Shown here piece after piece: positions 53,900-61,857 of a stretch of DNA of 64,000 nucleotides. Each line of letters opens with the position of its first letter. Within the stretch, counting starts at the first letter, position 1. Under the pieces are notes generated by a model. That model was not told the DNA's origin, did not search any database, and saw only the letters and a program-made list of their open reading frames with translations. The stretch covers positions 62,001-126,000 of the forward strand of contig CAJULY010000007.1 in assembly GCA_910587185.1 (NCBI GenBank), written 5' to 3'. Made by a program: the position numbers and the translations under genes. The DNA is from an uncultured Muribaculaceae bacterium (lineage in GTDB: Bacteria; Bacteroidota; Bacteroidia; Bacteroidales; Muribaculaceae).

Positions 53900-55072
53900 T
53901 CAGAGATCCTCCTCGATGGAGAAATCATCGTTCAGGTCATCCTCCAGATCTCCGAGATCGTCGTCGAGGTCATCCATGGCGTCGCTTTTCGGTTTCGCCG
54001 CCACAGCGGGAGCCGCCCCTTTGGGCGCGTTCTTAGCCGCAGCCTTGGCTTTCATGGCCTCCATGATCTTGGCCTCGAGTTCGTCGGCAAGTTCGGGATT
54101 GTCCATGATCACGCGCTTGGCCGCGTCGCGTCCCTGCGCGAGCTTCGAGCCCTCATAGCTGAACCATGATCCGCTCTTCTTGATGATGCCGTATTCAACT
54201 CCGAGATCTATGATCTCGCCGCTGCGCGAGATTCCTTCGCCAAACATGATGTCGAACTCTGCGCGGCGGAAGGGAGGCGCAACTTTGTTCTTCACCACCT
54301 TCACTTTGGTGTGGCGTCCGAGAATATCGTCGCCGTCCTTGATGGTGGAGCTGGAGCGGATATCTATGCGCACCGAAGCATAGAACTTCAGGGCGTTTCC
54401 GCCGGTGGTAGTCTCGCTCGGGCCGAACATCACTCCGATTTTCTCGCGGAGCTGATTGATGAAGATACACGTGGTGTTCGTGCGTGCAATAGCGCCCGTG
54501 AGCTTCCTCATGGCCTGCGACATCAGACGTGCCTGCAGACCCACGTTGCGTTCGCCCATGTCGCCCTCTATCTCCCCTTTGGGTGTCAGGGCGGCCACGG
54601 AGTCAACAACCAGAATATCCACGGCTGCCGAGCGGATCAGCTGCTCGGCTATCTCGAGAGCCTGCTCGCCGTTGTCGGGCTGCGCGATCAGAAGATTGTT
54701 GACGTCCACGCCGAGTTTTTCGGCATAAAAACGGTCGAAGGCATGTTCGGCGTCGATCATAGCGGCGATTCCGCCCGTCTTCTGCGCCTCGGCAATCGCG
54801 TGCAGGGCAAGCGTTGTCTTACCTGACGATTCCGGACCGTAGATCTCTATTATACGGCCGCGGGGAAAACCGCCCACACCGAGCGCGTAATTGAGCGATA
54901 TGGAACCGGTAGGGATCACTTCGACATCCTCTATGACCTCGTCGCCGAGCTTCATGATGCTTCCTTTGCCGAAGTCTTTTTCTATGCGCTCGAGCGCCTG
55001 ATTCAGAGCGCTGAGTTTAGCGGTGCGCGGATCGAGCGCCGCTCCTTTTTTTGAGGTTTCTTTTTTAGCCAT
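53900..55072 (-). CDS. recA: Recombinase RecA with acidic C-terminal extension
   Basis: DNA-dependent ATPase for homologous recombination and SOS activation. 390 residues from the Met at 55072 (MAKKETSKKG). The longer frame is rejected because the extra part spans the promoter. P-loop GPESSGKTT at 79-87, LVVDSVAALTPKGEIEGDMG, and FINQLREKIGVMFGPSETTT. Beyond residue about 340 an Ala/Pro/Lys linker leads to a strongly acidic tail (DDLDDDLGDLEDDLNDDF). An acidic C-terminus tunes DNA binding in known RecA proteins. Monocistronic; convergent with the GT4 gene. Confidence 0.98.
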   Translation of the reverse strand: MAKKETSKKGAALDPRTAKLSALNQALERIEKDFGKGSIMKLGDEVIEDVEVIPTGSISLNYALGVGGFPRGRIIEIYGPESSGKTTLALHAIAEAQKTGGIAAMIDAEHAFDRFYAEKLGVDVNNLLIAQPDNGEQALEIAEQLIRSAAVDILVVDSVAALTPKGEIEGDMGERNVGLQARLMSQAMRKLTGAIARTNTTCIFINQLREKIGVMFGPSETTTGGNALKFYASVRIDIRSSSTIKDGDDILGRHTKVKVVKNKVAPPFRRAEFDIMFGEGISRSGEIIDLGVEYGIIKKSGSWFSYEGSKLAQGRDAAKRVIMDNPELADELEAKIMEAMKAKAAAKNAPKGAAPAVAAKPKSDAMDDLDDDLGDLEDDLNDDFSIEEDL

Positions 55073-55098
55073 GTATCGTATCTGTTTGTTTTCTGTTG

Positions 55099-55129
55099 CA
55101 AAGTTAACCGGCAGTCGAGCCATTTTAAA
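55099..55129 (-). promoter_or_regulatory. recA promoter
   Basis: On the minus strand TTTA at 55129-55126, 19 bp, then TAACTTTG at 55106-55099 (TAnnTTTG), 27 bp before the start codon. A second -7-like TATATTTG lies at 55212-55205 and could be a distal promoter. Confidence 0.6.
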
Positions 55130-55135
55130 GCCCAC

Positions 55136-55430
55136 GTCTTTTAATTGGAGACAAAAAGGCGACAGCCAGTCCGGTTTGTGACAGGTCGCCCGATCTCCCG
55201 ATTACAAATATAAACAAAAAAGCCGGTATTCTGACGCGACGTGGCGAAAATTTCGGTTGACCCCTTGATAATTGTTTTCTTCTACCCTATCCCTGACATC
55301 AAGAGTTGGCGTCAAAATAGTTAATCTGTGTTAAATCATGAACCATTCCTTCCCCCTGGTGTTCTTCTGATACATAGCAAAATTACTTTTTCCATTGCAA
55401 GAAATGTGATAATGATTGGTTTATTATCTA
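55136..55430. other. Intergenic region upstream of recA
   Basis: No gene of support. It contains TATATTTG (minus, 55205-55212) and TAATTTTG (minus, 55378-55385), both -7-like without matching -33 elements. AT-rich second half. Confidence 0.5.
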
Positions 55431-55463
55431 AACGAGGAGACGTCGTGATGACATCCCCTCGTT
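55431..55463. terminator. Hairpin downstream of the small outer-membrane protein gene
   Basis: AACGAGG / CCTCGTT outer stem with an inner imperfect stem (ACGTC/GACAT), 33 bp past the stop codon of the minus-strand gene. Tail GTTTAGATAATAAA on that strand is only weakly T-rich. Confidence 0.45.
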
Positions 55464-55495
55464 GCTTTTATTCCCTGAAATAGTCGCTGCCTGCA

Positions 55496-56077
55496 TCAGA
55501 ACGTGACTGACACACCGATTTCCAGACGGCGCAGCGCAGCGTCAAGAATGAAATCGCCGCGCCCCAGACATCCGGGTGCTTCCGATTTATAATAGCGAGG
55601 ACCATGGTTGAAACCCACGAAGAGATAACGCAACTTGAGATCCACGGGACTATGGCCTATACGATAAGCCACTCCCGGAACAAATCCCACCTCCGTGAAC
55701 GACTCCTCGTTTCCACCGTCTATATCCGTCCCCGGGAAGCTATGATAAGCCTGTAAATCTACAAACATCCGCAGACCGTTGTTGAAATGCACGAAACTAT
55801 ACTCTCCGTAGCCTCCGATGCCATAATAGTTCAAGTCTTCGCTAAACTTCTCATAGCGGAAAAGTGCACCTGCTTCCCAGCAAGAATTGAAGCGGTAGCC
55901 GAGACGGGGCGTAATTATGACACCGATATGATTTTTCTTATTTATGAAGTTATCATGGTGTGTCTGACTGAGTCCGAACATTATTCCTGCTGTAAAACCT
56001 CGTTCGTCACTATTATTCTGCGCGAACGCATTACATGCAAACAACGCCGCCATAGCTAATAATAAGATTCTTTTCAT
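55496..56077 (-). CDS. Small outer-membrane beta-barrel protein, function unknown
   Basis: 193 residues. Signal peptide MKRILLLAMAALFACNAFAQ (cleavage after AFA/Q), then alternating amphipathic strands rich in Gly and aromatic residues (GFTAGIMFGLSQTHHDNF, PRLGYRFNSCWEAGALFRYE, LEIGVSVTF). It ends in an aromatic residue as outer-membrane barrels do. Probably an 8-stranded OmpX/PorT-like barrel. No family name is secure. It is the last member of the minus-strand envelope locus but is separated from the LRR gene by 450 bp, so it may have its own promoter, which was not identified. Confidence 0.75.
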   Translation of the reverse strand: MKRILLLAMAALFACNAFAQNNSDERGFTAGIMFGLSQTHHDNFINKKNHIGVIITPRLGYRFNSCWEAGALFRYEKFSEDLNYYGIGGYGEYSFVHFNNGLRMFVDLQAYHSFPGTDIDGGNEESFTEVGFVPGVAYRIGHSPVDLKLRYLFVGFNHGPRYYKSEAPGCLGRGDFILDAALRRLEIGVSVTF

Positions 56078-56339
56078 GATTTATATTATTGAAGGTTTTA
56101 TAATTCGATTCCAGTTTATTTTATTACCCATCCTATAGGGACGCGCCTTCGGCCCGTATAAGGAGAATGCCTCAGGAAGTTGGATATGCAAATCATACAT
56201 CGCAAAGCGACTACCCTACATGTGGACGGTACATTATATATGATTTTCTCTCTGCCATTTTTATTCTATCACGATATATTCCATTCTTATCTTATTGCCA
56301 TTCCTATCATCAACCATCTTTCTCTTATTCCTTCTATGT
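56078..56339. other. Leader region holding a dispersed repeat
   Basis: AT-rich stretch between the outer-membrane protein start and the DUF3244 fragment. It contains GGGACGCGCCTTCGGCCCGT (56139-56158) and the second 34-bp repeat copy. No coding potential recognised; small open frames are of biased composition. Confidence 0.5.
56196..56229 (+). repeat. Dispersed 34-bp repeat, copy 2
   Basis: TACATCGCAAAGCGA then CTACCCTACATGTGGACGG, opposite in orientation to the copy at 35863-35896. Both copies lie in noncoding DNA. Confidence 0.6.
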
Positions 56340-56510
56340 TCACCATTCCATGCCGAGCCAGCCTTCGTATTCGTGGCCGTTGGCAGTCGAGATTTCGATA
56401 TGGGCCTGCGTGAGAACGCCTACATAAACGAGAACACCGGCAGCCATCTCTTCACGATGACCGCCGGTGCCTGTGGAACAGTTCGCGTTGACTGTCCGTC
56501 GTGTGTTTGT
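56340..56510 (-). pseudogene. Truncated copy of the DUF3244 gene
   Basis: Reading on the minus strand gives VYVGVLTQAHIEISTANG then HEYEGWLGMEW and a stop, nearly the same as the C-terminus of the intact gene at 59421 (VYVGALTQAHIEISTANG). Only about 56 codons are open. Upstream of these the frame meets a stop (56511-56513), and the earlier part of the domain is absent. It lies 18 bp beyond the LRR gene stop, so it would be the tail of that transcript. Confidence 0.75.
56354..56405 (-). repeat. 52-bp direct repeat, copy in the truncated gene
   Basis: These 52 bases are identical to 59435-59486, in the same orientation. Flanking bases match only partly. Confidence 0.8.
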
Positions 56511-56528
56511 TCAATATTTATGTCTGCC

Positions 56529-57464
56529 TCAGAATGAGGTCTCCGACAGTAGCTTGGTCAGATTCTTGTATTCCGGATGATTGGCATAGAATTCAGCTGC
56601 CATCTTCACCAGTTCCTGACGGCTATAGAAATTGGTGAAGCCCGTTCCCTTCTGACGATTGGGACGCACCAGATAGGCAAAATGTATCGAGGCTAATGTG
56701 TCGGCAAGAACCGAAGCAGGCACTTCTCCGCCGAGTCTGTTCACCGGAGCCGCAACGCCCCATATCTCCTCCGTGTCGTCATCCTTCATGCTCTGAGTAG
56801 CCGTGAAGGTGTTGGAGTAATCGTAAGCTGTGATATTATTTCTTGCAATCAGTATGTTGACTCCGCTCATGGCAGGGATTTCCCCGGTGAAACCGTTGGA
56901 GTCTATGCTGAATGAATAGTTGGACATTGCAGCCGTCTCCGTCTTGTCTATTCCCTTGAGCGAGGTTATGGACGAGGGCAGAGCGCACTTCATCTGCTGG
57001 TTTCCGATAATATTCACGTATTTCATGCGTCCATTGAAGGTGTTGTCAGGTAGCGACGTCATCGAAGTGGCGTAGATGCTGAGTGTGTCAAGCTGTCCCA
57101 GCGCGCAGAGCGATTCGGGAAGCGTTCCCGATATTCCGCCCCCTTTTAAGTAAAGCGCCTGCAGATAGGACAGGTCCGCTATATTCTCCGGAATCTGATG
57201 ACTTCCCTCCTCCACCGTCAGCGAGAGCGAGCGCACGCGCCTTATCCCGTCGGGATTCACCGTCACGGTCCATCTGACACCGGGCCATTTCGTGGGATCC
57301 GAGTCAACCGTAATACCCATTTCGTTGAAAATTCCCTGCAGTATCTCGCAGTCTTTTCTGTCGCAGCGGTTGATGGCGTCATCATCGTCGTCGCTGCATG
57401 AAGCTGCAACAAAGGCTGAGGAGGCAACAAGCGCCATTCCGAGCAAAGTTTTTAAATGTTTCAT
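56529..57464 (-). CDS. Leucine-rich-repeat surface lipoprotein
   Basis: 311 residues. Lipobox AASC (Cys23) followed by SDDDDDAINR, an acidic export signal typical of surface-exposed Bacteroides lipoproteins. LRR-like repeats cover about 75-230 (IRRVRSLSLTVEEGSHQIPE, NIADLSYLQALYLKGGGISG, ALGQLDTLSIYATSMTSLP, MKYVNIIGN), with a more variable C-terminal region (about 235-311) containing FAYLVRPNRQKGTGF. Probably a binding or adhesion protein. Follows the 604-residue lipoprotein gene after 95 bp on the same strand. Confidence 0.82.
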   Translation of the reverse strand: MKHLKTLLGMALVASSAFVAASCSDDDDDAINRCDRKDCEILQGIFNEMGITVDSDPTKWPGVRWTVTVNPDGIRRVRSLSLTVEEGSHQIPENIADLSYLQALYLKGGGISGTLPESLCALGQLDTLSIYATSMTSLPDNTFNGRMKYVNIIGNQQMKCALPSSITSLKGIDKTETAAMSNYSFSIDSNGFTGEIPAMSGVNILIARNNITAYDYSNTFTATQSMKDDDTEEIWGVAAPVNRLGGEVPASVLADTLASIHFAYLVRPNRQKGTGFTNFYSRQELVKMAAEFYANHPEYKNLTKLLSETSF

Positions 57465-57559
57465 CTCTTTGTTGATTTAATATGGTTAGATCTATTACAT
57501 TGACTTTTTGTAGCAAGATGCCTTTGACTTGTAGAGCGTAGCAACAAAGTTCGAATCGA

Positions 57560-59374
57560 TTATTTACGTTCAAGAATTCTATTATCTATGACACGGAGCA
57601 GATCATCTCTCTGGGCGTAATAATAGACATCGTCCACACTGAGCCTGCCGTATTTGCTGACAAGGGCCGGATCCCATTCAAAACGCGGTTTGTATGTGCG
57701 TGTTTCAAGAGTCTTGAATGTCTTCCCTTCGAATTCCATCTCCGAATAAACCGATACTTTCAGATACATACGTCGTGCGTCATACTTGAAACCGCCTCCG
57801 CGAATATAATTCTCCTCATTGCAGGCAGGTGCATAGACATATTTGTAATACTGGCTGTCGTAGCCGAAACGGCCTGCATCGGGCTTGCCGAATTGATGCC
57901 ACAGATGCCAGCATGTGGCCATCCCCGATGCATAGTTTGCAAAATATGTGGGTTTGTTGGGATTGTCGGGATTTGTGGTGAAGGAATACTCATTAGGATA
58001 GGTCAGAGGCTGAACGCTTGCACTGCTGATAGTACCGAGTGAACCCGCATCCGCGCTGTTACCCGGATAATATGGAATACTGTCTGCTCCGGTATAGATT
58101 CGATATATAGGAGTGCATTCTACCCGATAACTCTTTATATGAGGTACGAGCTGGGGATTGAAGACAATCGGCACGTTGTAATTGCCGGAGTTGCGGAACG
58201 TATAGACATTCTCGTCATAAGTGAAGTATTCGGGATTTACGATGTCGGAAATGACACCCACCGGATGCATGTAGATCGTGGGGGGTTCGCGGAGGTTCCA
58301 TGTCCCTAACTTCAAACCGGTATCACCCTCTCCTAATGGAGTGTTGACACTCAAGAAATTTGTCGGTTTTGGTGCTGTCACAGTCCCGGTGATGGAACCG
58401 TCTCCGTCAAGGGTGAGATTGACATCCTGCACAGTCGGCTGAGAAGATGAGAACATACCGAAGAATGTATCGAATATCATATTTATCGGTGTGGTCGTTA
58501 TACCTTGACTGATCCCTCCGATCACCCCTTTGAGAAGGTCGCCTACAATTTCATTCTTAGAAATGTAAGGTTCCAATGCTTGTGTAGCGGCAGAGTCGGC
58601 AAATTTAAAAAGGCTGTTTTTAACCGGATCGTAGGGATTGGAAGAATGGGTCGAAACGATTGTTCCGTTTATGGTCGCGTTGAATTTGGTATTCAACTGC
58701 ACTATAAACGTCTCATTTGAGAGAATATTAACATGCATGCTGTATTTGTTGGCAATGTCAGGATCGTAAGCCAGTGGAACCTCAAAATAATTCCATCCTC
58801 TTTCGAGCATCTTCCCTTGTTTCGGATCTATATTGACTGTATAGCTGTAATTTGAATCGTTCCTGTATGATGTAGGGGCTGTCACTGCATAATTAACATT
58901 GGTCATAGCCTGACTCGGGCAATCGAAATCGACTCTCCAGAAATCGTTGTTATGGTCCAAATTGGTTTCGTCATGGCGATAATACAGCTTAAGAATTCCT
59001 TTGATTTGATTGTAAAGGATAATGGACTGCACATAATGGTTAATGGTTGCGGCTTCATTAAGTGTATGTACTACCATAATCCATCCATCCTCTTTCTTTA
59101 CATCCTTTTTATTGGGATTGCCTGTACCCATTGAATTAGGAGCCCAAGGCAGATCTATTGTTCCTAATCCGGGGATAGTAATGGTCTGGAAATTTTCCCA
59201 GTCGGTTTCGAAAGTCGAACCTGAACGCGATTGCGTAGCTTTGAAAGAAGGCGAATTGGGGAATACATATCCCGACATTGGATCGGGTGCCTGAGGTGTT
59301 TCCGTAATGACCGGTTCATCCGAACAGGCACTTAGAGCCACTCCAGCCAAGACTGCATACACTATTTCCTTCAT
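57560..59374 (-). CDS. Unrecognised 604-residue lipoprotein
   Basis: Signal peptide with lipobox LSAC (Cys17) followed by SDEPVITETPQAPDP, so exported and lipidated, probably surface-exposed. The rest lacks repeats or membrane segments. It is beta-rich (NYFEVPLAYDPDIANKYSMH, FIVQLNTKFNATINGTIVST), and its C-terminal 120 residues are rich in Tyr and charged residues (DSQYYKYVYAPACNEENYIR, RTYKPRFEWDPALVSKYG). No family recognised; length and composition suggest a large secreted substrate-binding or adhesin-like protein. It is 46 bp after the DUF3244 gene, presumably co-transcribed. Confidence 0.75.
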   Translation of the reverse strand: MKEIVYAVLAGVALSACSDEPVITETPQAPDPMSGYVFPNSPSFKATQSRSGSTFETDWENFQTITIPGLGTIDLPWAPNSMGTGNPNKKDVKKEDGWIMVVHTLNEAATINHYVQSIILYNQIKGILKLYYRHDETNLDHNNDFWRVDFDCPSQAMTNVNYAVTAPTSYRNDSNYSYTVNIDPKQGKMLERGWNYFEVPLAYDPDIANKYSMHVNILSNETFIVQLNTKFNATINGTIVSTHSSNPYDPVKNSLFKFADSAATQALEPYISKNEIVGDLLKGVIGGISQGITTTPINMIFDTFFGMFSSSQPTVQDVNLTLDGDGSITGTVTAPKPTNFLSVNTPLGEGDTGLKLGTWNLREPPTIYMHPVGVISDIVNPEYFTYDENVYTFRNSGNYNVPIVFNPQLVPHIKSYRVECTPIYRIYTGADSIPYYPGNSADAGSLGTISSASVQPLTYPNEYSFTTNPDNPNKPTYFANYASGMATCWHLWHQFGKPDAGRFGYDSQYYKYVYAPACNEENYIRGGGFKYDARRMYLKVSVYSEMEFEGKTFKTLETRTYKPRFEWDPALVSKYGRLSVDDVYYYAQRDDLLRVIDNRILERK

Positions 59375-59420
59375 GTTAGATTGATTTAAGTTAGATTAGG
59401 TTTTATAAGAAATAATTTCA

Positions 59421-59810
59421 TCATGGTTCCATATCGAGCCAGCCTTCGTATTCGTGGCCGTTGGCAGTCGAGATTTCGATATGGGCTTGTGTAAGGGCGC
59501 CTACATAGACGGTAGCTTCAGCCGAGGAGTCAAAAACGTATTGACGGGAAAAGCCTGTTGTCATATCCGTTACCGTCAGCTGGCACTCACCCTCAGGAAT
59601 AACAAACTGAAATTTAAGACTCCCATTTTCATACGTGCATAGAATTTGTTGTTGTGACGGTGATTTTGGTCGTTTATATCCGCCTTTACTCTTCTCTTTA
59701 AGAATAACATTAGTGTTTGACATTTGTGAATTGGCACCAGTTTGTGCAATCATTATTTCTGTCGGTCCGCAGAATAAAAGGAATGAAAGTAATAAGAATT
59801 TTTTAATCAT
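59421..59810 (-). CDS. DUF3244-like secreted protein
   Basis: 129 residues with a signal peptide (MIKKFLLLSFLLFCGPTEIM, then IAQ). The C-terminal 80 residues form a small beta-sandwich-like domain (LKFQFVIPEGECQLTVTDMT, then VYVGALTQAHIEISTANG), resembling DUF3244, recalled not searched. It leads a minus-strand gene run and has a -7 element 32 bp upstream of its start. The last 26 codons are duplicated, in near-identical DNA, in the fragment at 56340. Confidence 0.72.
   Translation of the reverse strand: MIKKFLLLSFLLFCGPTEIMIAQTGANSQMSNTNVILKEKSKGGYKRPKSPSQQQILCTYENGSLKFQFVIPEGECQLTVTDMTTGFSRQYVFDSSAEATVYVGALTQAHIEISTANGHEYEGWLDMEP
59435..59486 (-). repeat. 52-bp direct repeat, copy in the intact DUF3244 gene
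   Basis: Identical over 52 bases to 56354-56405. Recombination between the two copies would delete the 604-residue lipoprotein and LRR genes. Confidence 0.8.
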
Positions 59811-59841
59811 GATAAGGTTAAATTTGTGATAAATTCATCCA

Positions 59842-59849
59842 CAAATCTA
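59842..59849 (-). promoter_or_regulatory. -7 element of the DUF3244/lipoprotein run
   Basis: TAGATTTG on the minus strand (TAnnTTTG), 32 bp before the start at 59810. No clear -33 element. Confidence 0.45.
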
Positions 59850-60054
59850 CAACTCGGCCAAAAATTGAAATAATTTTTCAATCAATTATTTCCGTGCATT
59901 AAAGCCCAGAGCTAACATTCTTAATATAAGCAATATAAAGGACAGCCTCAATTCAACCAGTTCAATGCGGCCTAAGATTAAAACTCAATAAATCAATAGT
60001 TTACTGAAATAATGTGCACAATAATTTATTTAATTTCCAATCAACCAATAGGTT

Positions 60055-61728
60055 TCACTTCATTTTCCTAATGAATAATTTCTTGTCAGGTGCATCCAAA
60101 GCTTCTATCTTCTCTACAATTCTTCTCTTTTTAGAATAAAAGCTGTTCATCTTTAAAGAGAATATCAAACATATCGCTTTACTGCTAAATCCAGCAAAAA
60201 CTAACGAAAGTAATCTAAATTCTTCTTCCTTAAGACCCGGATATTGTGATCGCAACTTAATCATGATACAATCCATATATTTATTTAAGGCTTTTTCTAT
60301 CTCATCAAGACTCCGCTTATCAGATAATCTCTTTATCTCTTTTTCGATATTAGACAGAATCATTTTTCTGGAGAGTTCGCTATCATCTTTATCGAAATAT
60401 TCATTACAAAGCACATTAAGAGTTTCCCATTTCATTCTATATAGAGTCTCAGAAATCTGATTGATTTTAACATTCGAAGCCGTCAGTTTCGTCAATTTCT
60501 TTTCTTTAAGTTTGAGATCGCTGGAAAGAGCAATAATATCTTTCATTTTATTCTCCAATTCCGATCGTTTCAGTCTGTTTTGTTGATGAATAAAAACAAA
60601 TATCAATGCTAAGATAAGAATAGAAAAACCAATTATAATAAATATCGTGTTTTTTAAATTATTTGCTCTTTTGACTTCTTCCCCCACTCGCCTATCAGAA
60701 TATTCCTTCTGCGCTTTCACAACGGATTGCATGAGAGCATTGTCAACCTCATTATTCAAAACAGAAAAGAGAGAATCATAATATTTAATTATAGAATCAG
60801 GGGAATTTTTATGTTTGAAGTATATTATTTTTGTGTTATAATAATTGGATTTATCTTTGGCTGAAGAAAAGTTACAGTTATCCCTAATATATTTTTCATA
60901 TTCCATAAAAGAAGAATCCGAGATATTGGACTGCACATTCCAAGATAGCTCCTGGATGTTATAGGAATAAAAGCTTTGGAGCCGCTTGAGTTCCTCATAA
61001 CAGTTTTCGGATTCCGTTAGATTTCCCGCTCTATATAAATTGGCATATTTAGCACTTAATCCATACGCCAACATGTTACTATCACATTCTTCTCTGGCAA
61101 TATCACACATACTGTCGATTATATCAGTCGCAATTTCGTATTTATCCAAGTTTCCATAAACGACCCCAAGATCTAATAAGCAGTACCTGTGATTAATTTG
61201 TCTGTCACATTTTCCATAACATTCGATAGCCTCTTTAATGTAACTGATAGAGTAGGAGGACTGATAAGAATTCATCAAAAGTGTAGAGATCAGTTCTGAG
61301 GCTTTGGTATGCCAGTAAGGGTTATCGGCGGAGATTGCCATTTCGCGCGCTCTCATGGATGGGATGATGGCTTTGGAGAATTCGCGGTTGTTTGTGAGGA
61401 TTTCGCCCTGATAGAAAAGCGATTTCATCAGGTTGGAATCGGGGTCGTGGTCCTCATAGTAGCTGACCGCGGTGGAAATGAGCGAATCATCGGTCAGGAC
61501 TTCGTAGGTCTTTATGCGTCCTTGGGTCAGGAGGAGGGCGTAGAGGGCGCGGTCAGAGGCTCGGGTGAGTGAGGCGGTGTCGATGGAGTCGAGGATGGCG
61601 AGGGCCGAGTCGGGAGCCGATTCCATGACTGCTTCGGCGCAGTCGAGCTGACGGCGCACGGGAGATGTGCAGCCGCTGACAGCCTCTAAAAGCAGAAGGA
61701 TGAATATGACGATGACCGGTTTTCTCAT
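60055..61728 (-). CDS. TPR lipoprotein-type regulator with transmembrane helix and C-terminal HTH-like domain
   Basis: 557 residues from the Met at 61728; the longer frame starts inside the promoter. The signal sequence ends in a lipobox (AVSGC, Cys20). A TPR-like helical region spans about 30-350 (APDSALAILDSIDTASL). A transmembrane helix lies at about 375-398 (TIFIIIGFSILILALIFVFI), then a coiled segment, and a C-terminal region with HTH character (EEEFRLLSLVFAGFSSKAIC). This architecture is common among Bacteroides regulators next to surface-protein genes. If the N-terminus is outside the inner membrane, the HTH part is cytosolic. The coding sequence changes from about 62% GC near the start (61501-61560) to about 18% in 60601-60660. 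Confidence 0.8.
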   Translation of the reverse strand: MRKPVIVIFILLLLEAVSGCTSPVRRQLDCAEAVMESAPDSALAILDSIDTASLTRASDRALYALLLTQGRIKTYEVLTDDSLISTAVSYYEDHDPDSNLMKSLFYQGEILTNNREFSKAIIPSMRAREMAISADNPYWHTKASELISTLLMNSYQSSYSISYIKEAIECYGKCDRQINHRYCLLDLGVVYGNLDKYEIATDIIDSMCDIAREECDSNMLAYGLSAKYANLYRAGNLTESENCYEELKRLQSFYSYNIQELSWNVQSNISDSSFMEYEKYIRDNCNFSSAKDKSNYYNTKIIYFKHKNSPDSIIKYYDSLFSVLNNEVDNALMQSVVKAQKEYSDRRVGEEVKRANNLKNTIFIIIGFSILILALIFVFIHQQNRLKRSELENKMKDIIALSSDLKLKEKKLTKLTASNVKINQISETLYRMKWETLNVLCNEYFDKDDSELSRKMILSNIEKEIKRLSDKRSLDEIEKALNKYMDCIMIKLRSQYPGLKEEEFRLLSLVFAGFSSKAICLIFSLKMNSFYSKKRRIVEKIEALDAPDKKLFIRKMK

Positions 61729-61745
61729 GGTTTTCTTAGGCAACG

Positions 61746-61776
61746 CAAATTTAAGCAAAAAAGGACAAACGGCAAA
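61746..61776 (-). promoter_or_regulatory. Consensus promoter of the TPR/HTH regulator gene
   Basis: On the minus strand TTTG at 61776-61773, exactly 19 bp, TAAATTTG at 61753-61746: a full match. It fixes the start at 61728 and gives a very short leader. Confidence 0.8.
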
Positions 61777-61787
61777 GCGCCGCTGGC

Positions 61788-61818
61788 TTGTCTGTTTTAG
61801 CCGGATTAGCTATATTTG
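61788..61818 (+). promoter_or_regulatory. Promoter of the GH36 gene
   Basis: TTG at 61788-61790, 20 bp, TATATTTG at 61811-61818 (TAnnTTTG), 39 bp before the ATG. It is divergent from, and 12 bp away from, the regulator's promoter. Confidence 0.7.
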
Positions 61819-61857
61819 CACTGAATCCAAAACCAATCAGAATCCCTTGCCTGACAC

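Noticed and set aside
55073..55135. Upstream extension of recA
   Set aside because: It spans the promoter; MAKKETS is the normal start.
56167..56537. Plus-strand small frames in the AT-rich leader
   Set aside because: Short, overlapping and hydrophobic by composition, and they include the antisense of the DUF3244 fragment.
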